From positions 69,533-133,532 of the forward strand of contig JAVBND010000046.1 of NCBI GenBank assembly GCA_031551775.1: a stretch of 64,000 nucleotides of DNA, given 5' to 3'. The notes under the pieces were generated by a model that worked only from the letters and a program-made list of their open reading frames with translations, searched no databases and was not told where the DNA came from. The DNA comes from Anaerozeibacter sp031551775. GTDB lineage: Bacteria > Bacillota > Clostridia > Christensenellales > Aristaeellaceae. This document shows, piece by piece, positions 8,730 to 17,372 of the stretch (its first letter is position 1; every line of letters begins with the position of its first letter). Made by a program: the position numbers and the translations under genes.

Positions 8730-8999
8730 TTACAGCGCGTCCTTGAACTTCTTGCCCGCTTTAAAAGCCGGGGTCTTGGCAGCCGCGATGGTGATGATGT
8801 CGCCGGTTGCCGGGTTACGGCCCTCACGGGCAGCGCGCTCGCGCACTTCGAAGGTACCAAAGCCCGTCAGTTGGACTTTCTCGCCCTTCTTGAGCTCGTC
8901 CACGATGGTATCCAGCACCGCGCCCAGCGCCGCGTCCGCTTGTTTCTGGGTCAGGCCGGCCTTCTCCGCTACTGAGGCCACGAAAGTAGTTTTGTTCAC
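8730..8999 (-). CDS. hup: HU-family DNA-binding protein
   Basis: This is a nucleoid protein of 89 residues with the HU fold: helical N-terminus (NKTTFVASVAEKAGL), GFGTFEVRERAAREGRNPATG over the DNA-binding arm, and PAFKAGKKFKDAL at the end. The GTG at 8999 is preferred. An in-frame ATG exists at 9014, but GGAGG overlaps that codon and sits at the right distance for the GTG, which also gives the normal HU length. It lies between mazG and rqcP and is followed by its own terminator. Confidence 0.95.
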   Translation of the reverse strand: MNKTTFVASVAEKAGLTQKQADAALGAVLDTIVDELKKGEKVQLTGFGTFEVRERAAREGRNPATGDIITIAAAKTPAFKAGKKFKDAL

Positions 9000-9112
9000 T
9001 ATAGACACCTCCATAATTGTTGGGTATACACCGCTTAAGCATAACCAAAGCTATATTCGTCTTCCAATTCGGTTATTCCTGCATTTTCCTGATTTTTTAC
9101 AGAAAGAAAAAA

Positions 9113-10405
9113 TTATTCCTGATCTTCGCGCTCCACGCGGTCGGAAAATGCCGCGAGCGCGCGATTTAAGGCCAGTTCCGGCTTGATATTTTGCGCGCGC
9201 GCAAGCCGAACCGCTGTCAAAAGCATCTCCCCCGTCATCTCCTCCAGGTCCCCGGTCCCCTCCATGAGCGCGTCCGCCTGCTTGACCAGCAGCGCCCGCG
9301 CGTCCCACACCGGTTCCCCAGCCTTTTTCAGCATCTTCTCGGCGCGCATCATCGCGGGCAGCGCCTTGGTCACCGCACGCATCGACTGGGCACGCGTGGC
9401 AAAGCCCCGATCCTCGCGCTTGACCTCTTCCCAGAGGTTGAGCACTTCCTCGGGCGTACCGGCGGTGGCGCCGGAGAATATGTGCTTGTGCCGGTGGATC
9501 AGCTTGCGCGTGATCGCGTCCGTCACGTCGTCGATGTCGAATTCGCCGTGCTGACGCGCGATTTCCGCATGCAGCGCCGCCTGCATCAGCAGGTCGCCCA
9601 GTTCGTCGTACAGCGCGTCCGGATCGCCGTTTTCGATGGCATCCACAACTTCCCACGCCTCTTCCACGACATTCGTGCGCAAACTCTCATGGGTCTGTGC
9701 CTTGTCCCACGGGCAGCCGTTTGGGCCCCGCAGAATACGCACCACGCGGTTGAGCTCATGAAAACCGTAGCGCTCAAGGCGTTTTAAGTCCTTTTCCGCG
9801 TGCAGGTAGGCGCAAGTCGCGTGATCGTATCCCTCAAGCCGGTCAAGGTCCTCAAGCGCGATGACGCGCATCCCCCCGTCGCCCGCAGCGATTTGGACCC
9901 TGTGTCCGTCCGGGAAACGCTCCATCAACTTCAGTTTAAGTTCTCCGGCAAGCTCCCTCGACGTAATCTCGCGCGCCAGCACACCCATGCCGGCTTCGAA
10001 TTGGGTTTCTCGGGCATCACAAGCGGCAAGGCAAATCGCAGGCATCAAACTCATATGAAGGAGCGCCGCATCAACCGGCACGCCCGGTATCACGCGAACG
10101 CCCTCCATCTCACTTAGCGCCATGACGCTCTCGTCTCGGACATCGAGCACGCCATAGACCAGATCGCCCGTCCGGGCAAGTTCGAGAACCCGCTCAACCA
10201 CCATTCGGTTGAGCTGATCAAAATCCTCAGCCGCGTCGTACAGGGCGTCAAACGCCTCATAGTCAATGTGATGCTCATCTAGCCAGCGCGCCGCTTCACA
10301 CCGCCCGGTCCGAAGCGCAACACGCAAACCCGATCGCAAGATATCCATCGCGCCCAGCGTCAATTGTTCCCTATAAAGCCCCAGCCCCACAACGGCAACA
10401 CCCAT
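9113..10405 (-). CDS. mazG: MazG nucleoside triphosphate pyrophosphohydrolase with N-terminal methylase-like domain (YabN type)
   Basis: This is a two-domain protein of about 430 residues. The first 200 residues resemble a tetrapyrrole/SAM-methylase fold (VAVVGLGLY start) but look divergent. The second part is MazG, with GPNGCPWDKAQTHESLR, the metal-binding EEAWEVVDAIENGD and DELGDLLMQAALHA. It is expected to hydrolyse non-canonical NTPs. The ATG at 10405 is better placed for its GGGAG site than the GTG at 10411. It lies 66 bp after spoVT, as in many Bacillota. Confidence 0.93.
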   Translation of the reverse strand: MGVAVVGLGLYREQLTLGAMDILRSGLRVALRTGRCEAARWLDEHHIDYEAFDALYDAAEDFDQLNRMVVERVLELARTGDLVYGVLDVRDESVMALSEMEGVRVIPGVPVDAALLHMSLMPAICLAACDARETQFEAGMGVLAREITSRELAGELKLKLMERFPDGHRVQIAAGDGGMRVIALEDLDRLEGYDHATCAYLHAEKDLKRLERYGFHELNRVVRILRGPNGCPWDKAQTHESLRTNVVEEAWEVVDAIENGDPDALYDELGDLLMQAALHAEIARQHGEFDIDDVTDAITRKLIHRHKHIFSGATAGTPEEVLNLWEEVKREDRGFATRAQSMRAVTKALPAMMRAEKMLKKAGEPVWDARALLVKQADALMEGTGDLEEMTGEMLLTAVRLARAQNIKPELALNRALAAFSDRVEREDQE

Positions 10406-10471
10406 AGGCACTCACTCCCAACCGGGACATTATACCATGCCGGGTGGGGCTTGGCAATTGTGCGCTCCGGA

Positions 10472-11026
10472 TTATTGCTCCATCTGCCGCCCAACGATGC
10501 TGGCGGTTGTCTCGGCGACTTTGAAGGCTACCTCATCCATGATAAAACCGTTGTCGCGGCTGAGCAGCACCAGCGCGCCGATGACTTCACCGTCGGCCAG
10601 GATCGGAACAATCACCTCGGCGGTATAGGCGTCCGCGCCCTCTTCATTGGTCACCGGGATGATCTTCGCGCCCTGCGCCTGATTGAGCTTAACCGGCTGG
10701 CGGTTCTGCATGACGTTTTCCATTTCGGTGGACAGCGGTTTCTCCCACAGTTCGCGCTTGGGCGAGCCGGACGCCGAGACCACCATGTCGCGGTCGCAGA
10801 TGCAGCTGATCGTGCCGAGTGACCGATACAGCGAATCGGTATAATCTTTGGCGATGGTGGCGATTTCACCAATGGGGGAATACTTTTTCAGCACCACTTC
10901 GCCGTCGTGGTCGGTAAAAATTTCAAGCGGGTCCCCCTCGCGGATGCGCAGGGTCCTGCGAATCTCCTTGGGAATGACCACGCGGCCCAGCTCATCAATT
11001 CTTCGCACAATGCCCGTCGCTCTCAT
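10472..11026 (-). CDS. spoVT: Stage V sporulation protein T (AbrB/GAF regulator)
   Basis: This is a transcription regulator of 184 residues active in the forespore in known spore formers. Residues 1-50 are the AbrB-type swapped-hairpin DNA-binding domain (GIVRRIDELGRVVIPKEIRR). Residues 55-180 are a GAF domain (AEVIVPILADGEVIGALVLLS). Length and both domains match SpoVT rather than AbrB or Abh. Position upstream of mazG is conserved. It is one of the strongest signs that the host belongs to a spore-forming lineage. Confidence 0.95.
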   Translation of the reverse strand: MRATGIVRRIDELGRVVIPKEIRRTLRIREGDPLEIFTDHDGEVVLKKYSPIGEIATIAKDYTDSLYRSLGTISCICDRDMVVSASGSPKRELWEKPLSTEMENVMQNRQPVKLNQAQGAKIIPVTNEEGADAYTAEVIVPILADGEVIGALVLLSRDNGFIMDEVAFKVAETTASIVGRQMEQ

Positions 11027-11161
11027 ATTCTATACACCCTTCCAAATCTTCGTTTGCACCATAATCGTGCAGGACTAGTATTTGATGGACAGGATGTTTT
11101 ATGCAGCCAAAAGACATGATTCGCGTCAAAACCAAGATTCCGGAATGAAACGGCCGCGCGC

Positions 11162-12400
11162 TTACGCTGTCGCGCCATGCCCCGAGCATGTTTCTTCGCC
11201 GTCACGGTAGGCCTGCGGGCTGACGCCAAACTGGTTTTTGAACAGGCGCGTGAAGTATTTTGCCGAGTCAAACCCCACGCGCACGCCAATTTCGCTCACC
11301 TTTAGACCCGTTGAACGCAAAAGAGCACACGCTTCATCCAGGCGGCAACGGGTGATGCATTGGCGCACAGTCTGGCCGGTCTGCTCGCGAAAGACGCCGC
11401 TCAGGTAATTGGGGTTGACCAGCGCGTACTCGGCGATTTGCGTAAGCGACAGGCCGGGATCGCCGTAATGCGTTTTAACGTAGTAAACAGCCAGCATGAC
11501 CGGTTTCTGGTAGGTTCCCCTTTGCCGCGCTTCGTTCGCGAGACCCCGTACAACTCCACGAAACGCGCCGTGGCATTCCTTGATCGTGATGTATGTCGCC
11601 CCGTCGCACAGCGTCTCAACATCAACTGCGGGCTCAAGGGCGTACACCGTCGCAAACACCGTCAGCATGCTCTTGAGAAACGAAAGCGCGTCTCTGACAA
11701 GCGCCATGGAAAAACCTCTTTTGAGCACGTCCAGCATGAGCGTTTGAAGATGCGCCTCCGCGCCGGGCACATCGCCGAGGGACACATGGCGCTCAAGCGC
11801 GTGGCACGCGTCCATCACGGCCGGATAATCCGCCCCGCCCATCCATGCCGCGACCGTCTCCTCGGTAAAGACCACGCCTTCCGTCAAGAAAAAAGACAGG
11901 TCGTTCAAGTACCGGGCGCGCTTAAACGCGCCGCGTGCGCCGTCAAGGCCCGAAATGTCTTGAACGAGCGAGCTCGAGTTCAGGTAACGGCGCTCACCCC
12001 GGATGAGCTCGCGCGCGTAATACGATTGAACATGACGCGTGATCATGTCCGTCATTTCGTACGGGTTGGGCGCGTCCGCGCGTACGCGGCTGAAGAGCAC
12101 CGCGATTTGCTTGGTGTCATCCTGAAAAACCAGGAAGGCGTTGCCCCGGCAGCCATTTTTTTCAAGCAACGCCTCCAAATCCATGCTCAAATAAAGCGCT
12201 ATGTATTCGTCCGAATCCGCACCGTAGACATTAAAATAAATCTGTTTTTTAAACCCGGTCAGGCAAAAATGATAGCCTTCGGGATCAAAATCCAACTCAA
12301 CACCGTACACCAAGGGCAACTCATGCTTGACGCGCGCCGGGTGATTGGCCAGAAGCGCGTTCATGACGCTGGTATAGATGAACCAATTCTTATGCTTCAA
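11162..12400 (-). CDS. AraC-family transcriptional regulator
   Basis: This is a regulator of 412 residues. The C-terminal 100 residues hold the double helix-turn-helix (LSLTQIAEYALVNPNYLSGVFREQTG and VSEIGVRVGFDSAKYFTRLFKNQFGVSPQAYR). The first 300 residues form a sensor region without a recognised motif. No receiver domain with its Asp is seen, although the overall layout resembles YesN-type regulators. The start is TTG at 12400 with GGAGGG 7 bases upstream. It is divergent from the exported flavoprotein gene and separated from it by the palindromic repeat, so that gene is a plausible target. Confidence 0.9.
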   Translation of the reverse strand: MKHKNWFIYTSVMNALLANHPARVKHELPLVYGVELDFDPEGYHFCLTGFKKQIYFNVYGADSDEYIALYLSMDLEALLEKNGCRGNAFLVFQDDTKQIAVLFSRVRADAPNPYEMTDMITRHVQSYYARELIRGERRYLNSSSLVQDISGLDGARGAFKRARYLNDLSFFLTEGVVFTEETVAAWMGGADYPAVMDACHALERHVSLGDVPGAEAHLQTLMLDVLKRGFSMALVRDALSFLKSMLTVFATVYALEPAVDVETLCDGATYITIKECHGAFRGVVRGLANEARQRGTYQKPVMLAVYYVKTHYGDPGLSLTQIAEYALVNPNYLSGVFREQTGQTVRQCITRCRLDEACALLRSTGLKVSEIGVRVGFDSAKYFTRLFKNQFGVSPQAYRDGEETCSGHGATA

Positions 12401-12418
12401 TCGGCAGCCCTCCGTCCC

Positions 12419-12584
12419 CTAGGTAAACGATGATTCATTCGGTTGCTGGCTGAGTTTTGATTTTTTGTCCAGGTGCGCCCGCAATACCTGCGGCGTAGCA
12501 GCGCTACGTCGAGTGTTTTTGCAGGCGTGCATGGGCGAAAAAGCAGAAGCCAGACAGTGATCGAATTGATCAGCGCTTACCTAG
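12419..12584. repeat. 166-bp palindromic dispersed repeat (MITE-like), copy 1
   Basis: The element begins CTAGGTAA and ends TTACCTAG. Its two halves are imperfect inverted repeats over almost the whole length, meeting near a central GTAGCAGCGCTAC. A second copy, nearly identical, lies at 48811-48977. It encodes no transposase. Mobility as a miniature element, or folding into a long RNA hairpin, are both possible. Confidence 0.88.
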
Positions 12585-12692
12585 CTCCGCTTCGTATAGT
12601 ATACATCATTTTACCGCTTCCCGGCAAGCAAGGTTTGCCGCGAAACGCTTTATCCGGTTGACATTTTTCAGTCAAGATGAAGTTTTGATCCC

Positions 12693-12721
12693 TTGTTATC
12701 GATATACCCATTTGATAGAAT
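12693..12721 (+). promoter_or_regulatory. Promoter of the exported flavoprotein gene
   Basis: TTGTTA (12693-12698) and TAGAAT (12716-12721) are separated by exactly 17 bases, a good sigma-A match. The start codon is 54 bases downstream of the -10 box and is preceded by GGAGGAGGG. Confidence 0.6.
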
Positions 12722-12774
12722 ATTGTCATAAGCGGGTGGGGGGAAAACCCGCGAAAACGGAGGAGGGAAATTAT

Positions 12775-14643
12775 ATGAAGAAAACCATGACCACCCTGTT
12801 GGCGCTGGCGCTTGCCTTGATGCTGAGCGTTGGCGCGTGCGCGACCGGCTTCACCTACGCCGAGACCATCGCGTGGGACGGCCAGTACGATGTCGTCGTC
12901 GCCGGGTTTGGCGGCTCGGGCTCGATCGCGGCCAAGAACGCGGCTGACGCGGGCGCGAAAGTGCTGATCGTTGAAAAGGCGCCCGAAGGCGGCGAGGGCG
13001 GCAACACCCGCTTCTGCGGCCAGTTGTTTGCCTACGGCAATGAGGACTACGAAGCCACGATGTCCTACTACAAGGCCCTTCAGGGCAACCACCCGGTTCC
13101 CGAAGCGATGCTTGAGGTGTTCGTGCAAAATGTCGCCCACATGTACGACGTGGTCGCGAGCGAACTGGGCCTTGACAAGGCCAACTTCAAGGACTGGACC
13201 GGAGACGTGCTGGGCGCGATGTCGCCCGAATACCCCGAGTTCCCGGGCGCCGAGAAGATTGCCCTGTGCTCGACCGATGGCGCGTATTCCAACACCGTCC
13301 TCTGGAACGCGATCCGCAAGACCGTGACCGACCGCGCCGAGAACATCGACGTGTGGTTCGAGTCGCCCGCCGTCTCGCTCATCCAGGACCCCCAGAGCAA
13401 AACAATATTGGGCGTCAAGGTCATCCGCGGCGGCAAGGAACTCAACATCCGCGCGCTGAACGGCGTAGTGCTGGCGACCGGCGGCTTTGAGAACAACGAG
13501 GAAATGGTCGCGACGTACTTGGGGCTTGACAAGCCGCTCGTGATCGGCTCGCTGTACAATACGGGCGACGGCGTCCGCATGGCGCTCGACGTGGGCGCGG
13601 ACCTGTGGCACATGGAAGTGTATGAAGGCATCACCATGGTGGGCGGCAGCTCGCTGATTCCCAAGGAGGGGCAGCAGGCGCGCATGTTCTCAAACACCGG
13701 TCTTCTGATGGGCAGCGCGGTGGTCGTGGCCGAGGACGGCAACCGCTTCCTGAAAGAAGATGAAGGCACGCGTCACGGCCACATCGCGACCGGCGGCGTG
13801 TGGATGAACCCGCGCTTCCCCAAGAACTACTTCTGTGTGGTGGACGCCGCGAACTACGCCGTGGCGCTTGAAAAGGGTCTGGACGCGGACTACCCCTATA
13901 CCTATTCGGGCGATACGCTTGAAGCCATGGCCGAGGCCGCAGGCATCCATGCCGAAGGGCTCAAGGCGACCATCGACAACTTCAACACCTTTGCCCAGAC
14001 CGGCGTTGACCTGAACCAGGGCCGCGCGGCAGCGACCATGAAGGCGTTCGGCGAAGGCCCGTACTACGCGGTCAAGCTCATGCCCTCCATCCTGAATACC
14101 CAGGGCGGCCCGCGCAGGAACGAAAACGCCGAAGTGCTGGACCGTGACGGCAACGCCATCCCCCACCTCTACAGCGCCGGCGAACTTGGCGGCATGACTT
14201 CCCTCCAGTATCAGGGCGGCAGCAACATCGCCGAGTGCTTCATCTTTGGCGCGATCGCCGGCAAGAACGCCGCGGCAGCGAAGGGCGAGCTGGGCGAATA
14301 CGTGCCTGTATCGGCTACAGAATCGAACCTCGTGTACGTGCCGGGCTTTGAGAGCGACATCGCGATCCAGGCGGGCGCGGTTGAACTCGGTGAGAACCAA
14401 AAGCTTGGCGAGGGCAGCGGCATGGGCGGCGCGGTCGTGGTGCGCGTCACCATGGACGGCGATAAAATTGCCCAAGTCGAAGTGGTAGAGCACGCCGAGA
14501 CCGCCGGTATTTCCGATCCGGCCATCGAGCAGATGCCGGGCCGCATCATCGAGGCGCAGTCCGCCGAAGTCGATGCGGTCGCCGGCGCGACCATCACCTC
14601 AAACGCCATCAAGGACGCCGTGAAAGACGCGCTGGCGAAGTAA
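12775..14643 (+). CDS. Exported FAD-dependent reductase with C-terminal FMN-binding domain
   Basis: This is a flavoprotein of 622 residues related to fumarate and urocanate reductases. Residues 1-22 form an export signal ending LSVGAC, a possible lipobox. The FAD domain starts at about 37 (YDVVVAGFGGSGSIAAKNAADAG) and ends with HLYSAGELGG. The last 90 residues are an FMN-binding domain with AVAGATIT, the place where FMN is attached through Thr in such proteins. No haem motif (CXXCH) is present, so electrons must come from another carrier. The substrate cannot be read from the sequence. GGAGGAGGG precedes the ATG at 12775; a strong terminator follows. It may serve as an extracytoplasmic electron sink. 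Confidence 0.88.
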   Translation: MKKTMTTLLALALALMLSVGACATGFTYAETIAWDGQYDVVVAGFGGSGSIAAKNAADAGAKVLIVEKAPEGGEGGNTRFCGQLFAYGNEDYEATMSYYKALQGNHPVPEAMLEVFVQNVAHMYDVVASELGLDKANFKDWTGDVLGAMSPEYPEFPGAEKIALCSTDGAYSNTVLWNAIRKTVTDRAENIDVWFESPAVSLIQDPQSKTILGVKVIRGGKELNIRALNGVVLATGGFENNEEMVATYLGLDKPLVIGSLYNTGDGVRMALDVGADLWHMEVYEGITMVGGSSLIPKEGQQARMFSNTGLLMGSAVVVAEDGNRFLKEDEGTRHGHIATGGVWMNPRFPKNYFCVVDAANYAVALEKGLDADYPYTYSGDTLEAMAEAAGIHAEGLKATIDNFNTFAQTGVDLNQGRAAATMKAFGEGPYYAVKLMPSILNTQGGPRRNENAEVLDRDGNAIPHLYSAGELGGMTSLQYQGGSNIAECFIFGAIAGKNAAAAKGELGEYVPVSATESNLVYVPGFESDIAIQAGAVELGENQKLGEGSGMGGAVVVRVTMDGDKIAQVEVVEHAETAGISDPAIEQMPGRIIEAQSAEVDAVAGATITSNAIKDAVKDALAK

Positions 14644-14664
14644 CCCATCAGGACACATAAACGC

Positions 14665-14705
14665 GACACCGCGCCGGTTCCAATCCGGCACGGTGTCATT
14701 TTTTG
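14665..14705 (+). terminator. Rho-independent terminator of the flavoprotein gene
   Basis: GACACCG pairs with CGGTGTC, and after one mismatch GCCGG pairs with CCGGC. A run of six T residues follows directly. This is a canonical intrinsic terminator. Confidence 0.9.
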
Positions 14706-14751
14706 TACGTAAATAATTAACCCGCCCGAACTATGGCAGGCTTGACCGGTA

Positions 14752-14760
14752 TGTTATACT
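14752..14760 (+). promoter_or_regulatory. Extended -10 promoter of the SCP2-like gene
   Basis: TG, one base, then TATACT forms an extended -10 element 34 bases before the start codon. No good -35 box is seen at the usual distance. Confidence 0.5.
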
Positions 14761-14793
14761 AATCGAAAATACGCAAAGCTAGGAGTAGCGTTT

Positions 14794-15549
14794 ATGATTG
14801 ATCAAATGACCCTTGCTTACGTCAATCTATACGCGGTGTTGGGCGCGCTGCCGGAACTCGTGCGCCTGGACGAAACCGCGCGCGGCATCATCAAGGACAA
14901 GAAGCCAACGCGCCTGGGCATTCAGGTGAAGAACGGCCCGGCGGCAACGCTCGTGTTTGAGGACGGCATGTGCCACATGGCGGAGGGCGTCGAACACACA
15001 AACATCAAGCTCGCCTTTTCATCGCCCGAGAAGTTCAACGGCATGATCAACGGCACCGTCACCCCCATCCCCCGCAAGGGCTATGCGCGCATCTTTTTCT
15101 TGCTCAAGACCTTCACCAAGCTGACCGACCGTCTGACCGAACTTTTGCGCACGAGCGCGGATGAACAGGACGAAAAAACGCGCAGGCTCTCAACCGAGCT
15201 CTTGCTCTACGTGATCGGCGGCGCATGCGCCCAAATCGGCAACCATGACCCCATCGGCCGTTTCAGCGCCTCGAACATCGTCGATGGCGACATTGTGATC
15301 TCGATTGCGGACGGCCCGGCGGCGACGCTTGAGGTGCGGGGCAGCGCGCTCAAGGCGGTGAACAAGAAAAGCGAAAACCCGCGCGCCATCATGGAATTTG
15401 AGAGCTACGCCCTCGCGCGCGCGCTCTTTGACGGCAAGGTCAATTCCGTGGCCTGCATAGGCCAGGCGCAAATCTCAATGCGCGGCATGATTTCGATGAT
15501 CGACAACGTCAATCGGATTCTTGACCGCGTGGCGCTGTATTTAGCATAG
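14794..15549 (+). CDS. Duplicated SCP2-like (sterol-carrier fold) protein
   Basis: This is a cytosolic protein of 251 residues without a signal peptide. Two similar halves are visible. In the first, GPAATLVFEDG (about 50) is followed by IKLAFSSPEKFNGMINGTV. In the second, GPAATLEVRG (about 175) is followed by AIMEFESYALARALFDGKV. This pattern (strand, ligand-cavity strands, then a helix reading LFDGK) is typical of SCP2-like domains, which bind hydrophobic ligands. Family placement is by pattern only. It precedes the aminotransferase by 16 bp and is very likely co-transcribed, so it may present or bind a lipid-like or CoA-like substrate of that enzyme. Confidence 0.6.
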   Translation: MIDQMTLAYVNLYAVLGALPELVRLDETARGIIKDKKPTRLGIQVKNGPAATLVFEDGMCHMAEGVEHTNIKLAFSSPEKFNGMINGTVTPIPRKGYARIFFLLKTFTKLTDRLTELLRTSADEQDEKTRRLSTELLLYVIGGACAQIGNHDPIGRFSASNIVDGDIVISIADGPAATLEVRGSALKAVNKKSENPRAIMEFESYALARALFDGKVNSVACIGQAQISMRGMISMIDNVNRILDRVALYLA

Positions 15550-15565
15550 AAAAGAGGGAGCCGAT

Positions 15566-16804
15566 ATGCGTTTTCCCATCAATCAATACGAGAAGAGCCG
15601 CGCCATGTTTGAGCGCGCTGCCAAGGTCATTCCCTCGGGGCTGTACGGCCACCAGGGTCCGGCCGAAGGCTGCTACATTCCGGTGGACGCGTTCCCGCTG
15701 TTCTCCCAGCGCGCCGAAGGCACGTATTTCTGGGACCTTGACGGCAACCGCTTCGTCGATTACATGTGCGCCTATGGCCCGAACATTGTGGGTTACAACG
15801 ATCCCGCGGTTGAAGAAGCCGCTGCGCGCCAGGCGGCCATTGAGAACTGCGTCACCGCGCCCAGCCCCCTGATCGTGGATTTTGCGGAGTTGCTCGTGGA
15901 TACGGTCGCTTCAGCGGACTGGGCGTTCTTCGCCAAGAACGGCGGCGACGTGACCACGCTCGCAATCATGGCGGCGCGCGCGCACACGCACCGCAAGAAG
16001 ATCGTCTTCTTCAAGGGATACTACCACGGCGTCGCGCCCTGGACGCAGAAGGTGGACTACCCCGGCGTCATTGAGGAAGACGTGATAAACAACCTCTATG
16101 TGCCGTTCAACAACACTTCGGCGCTTGAAGAAGTGTTCGAAAAACACAAGGGTGAGATCGCGGCGGTGATTTCACAGCCCTACATGCATGGCAACTTTGT
16201 GGACAACCAACTGCCCGAGGATGGGTACTGGACGGCGGTGCGCAAGCTCTGCGACGAAAACGGCACGGTGCTGGTCATCGACGATGTACGCACCGGATTC
16301 CGCCTTGACATGCGCGGCTCGGACCATTATTTCGGGTTCAAAGCCGATCTCATCTGCTTTTGCAAGGCGCTCGCGAACGGGCACAACGTATCGGCGCTTT
16401 GCGGGCAGGCATTCCTGAAAAATACGGTGAGTTCCATCACCTATACCGGCAGCTATTGGATGAGTGCGGTGCCGTTCGCGGCGGGGATCGCGTGCATTGA
16501 ACGCATGAAGGCGCTGGGCGGGCCGGAAGTGTTGCTGGGCAAGGGCGCGACGCTGACGTCGGGCCTTGTTAAGACAGCGGCCAGGCACGGCTACCATCTG
16601 AACGCGACCGGCGCGCCGTCGCTGTTCTACTTGAGGCTGGCCGACGACGACTCATTGATGCTGCATCAGCGCTTCATTGCCGAAATGGTCAAGCGCGGCA
16701 TCTTCCTGACCAACCACCACAACCACTTCATCAACTACGCGCTCAGCGAAGAGGACATCGCCTTGACGCTGGATGTCGCGGACGAGGCTTTCCGCGTACT
16801 GTAA
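15566..16804 (+). CDS. Class III PLP aminotransferase, glutamate-1-semialdehyde mutase-like
   Basis: This is an enzyme of 412 residues in the HemL-like branch of class III aminotransferases. It has the N-terminal PSGLYGHQGP region, GYYHG near 150, the PLP-ring Asp in VLVIDDVRTGFRLD, and the PLP lysine in CFCKALANGHNVSALCG (near residue 270). No hem genes are nearby, and the active-site wording differs from HemL, so a role in haem synthesis is unlikely. Many such homologues act as amino-mutases or transaminases in secondary pathways. It forms an operon with the SCP2-like gene and ends in a bidirectional terminator. Confidence 0.85.
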   Translation: MRFPINQYEKSRAMFERAAKVIPSGLYGHQGPAEGCYIPVDAFPLFSQRAEGTYFWDLDGNRFVDYMCAYGPNIVGYNDPAVEEAAARQAAIENCVTAPSPLIVDFAELLVDTVASADWAFFAKNGGDVTTLAIMAARAHTHRKKIVFFKGYYHGVAPWTQKVDYPGVIEEDVINNLYVPFNNTSALEEVFEKHKGEIAAVISQPYMHGNFVDNQLPEDGYWTAVRKLCDENGTVLVIDDVRTGFRLDMRGSDHYFGFKADLICFCKALANGHNVSALCGQAFLKNTVSSITYTGSYWMSAVPFAAGIACIERMKALGGPEVLLGKGATLTSGLVKTAARHGYHLNATGAPSLFYLRLADDDSLMLHQRFIAEMVKRGIFLTNHHNHFINYALSEEDIALTLDVADEAFRVL

Positions 16805-16820
16805 TCGCACAAAGCATTAC

Positions 16821-16872
16821 AAAAGGCCAAGGGGACGCCAGGGCAATCGCCCTGAATCCCCCTTGGCCTTTT
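16821..16872. terminator. Bidirectional terminator
   Basis: AAAAGGCCAAGGGG (16821-16834) pairs perfectly with 16859-16872, with a second small hairpin (CAGGGC with GCCCTG) in the loop. A-runs and T-runs flank both sides, so it can end the aminotransferase transcript and the convergent LytTR transcript. Confidence 0.9.
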
Positions 16873-16881
16873 GCTTGCCTG

Positions 16882-17313
16882 CTAACTAACGACTTTCGCG
16901 CCATTGGCCTTGACCATGTAACGGATGAAGCACTCCCCGGCGGCAGGGTAGTTTGCCGCGCTGATGGGTACCCGCGCGCCGCTTTGCATCTCAAACACGT
17001 GGTCACCAACGCCGGCCACATGGTTCATGTTGACCACGAATGATTCATGGGGCCGCACAAAGCGGGCATCGAAAAACACGTCCTCAACGGTTTCGGAAAA
17101 TGATTTTCCCAGCGCCTCGCTGCTCACTTGGCCGCCGCCCGGCATATAGATCGTGAGCGCGCCGCCGCGATACTCTACGTATTCTATCCGATCCATCGCA
17201 AAACTCGCCAATCCGTCTTCGCACCTGACCAGCAGCAACACCTTGCGCTCCTTGTGCGCCTCCGATTCGCGCCGGTATCGTTCGCACATGCGCAGGTGCA
17301 CCACATCGTCCAT
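16882..17313 (-). CDS. LytTR-domain DNA-binding protein without receiver domain
   Basis: This is a protein of 143 residues. Residues 22-135 form a LytTR domain (IEYVEYRGGALTIYMPGG, FVRPHESFVVNMNHV, the usual HRSFLVN-type motif, then ARVPISAANYP). The N-terminal 20 residues hold no receiver domain, so it is not a normal two-component regulator. GAGGAGAGG precedes the ATG. It lies 59 bp upstream of and parallel to nothing but the end of the AraC-free segment; its nearest same-strand neighbour downstream is the aminotransferase terminator. A regulatory role on nearby surface genes is possible but unproven. Confidence 0.85.
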   Translation of the reverse strand: MDDVVHLRMCERYRRESEAHKERKVLLLVRCEDGLASFAMDRIEYVEYRGGALTIYMPGGGQVSSEALGKSFSETVEDVFFDARFVRPHESFVVNMNHVAGVGDHVFEMQSGARVPISAANYPAAGECFIRYMVKANGAKVVS

Positions 17314-17372
17314 ATGCCTCTCCTCATCATCTGGACTGAGGCCGGGTGCGCTTTGCCCTCAGCCCAAAATCC

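Larger units (their letters stand above)
12401..12774. other. Intergenic region holding a palindromic repeat and a promoter
   Basis: This 374-bp gap between the divergent AraC and flavoprotein genes contains the 166-bp repeat (12419-12584) on the AraC side and a promoter and leader on the other. A small inverted repeat, GCGGGT with ACCCGC, lies in the flavoprotein leader at 12732-12752. The short open frames inside the repeat are not supported as genes. Confidence 0.8.

Noticed and set aside
12473..12661. Small open frame in the palindromic repeat, with a related one at 48857-49552
   Set aside because: The shared peptide arises only because the DNA repeat is shared; the frames differ outside the repeat and have no ribosome binding site.
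13690..14493. Open frames antisense to the flavoprotein gene
   Set aside because: No known motif, and the plus-strand gene has complete FAD and FMN domains.
15566..16804. Naming the class III aminotransferase hemL
   Set aside because: No haem genes are nearby and the catalytic neighbourhood differs from HemL; only the fold and superfamily are supported.
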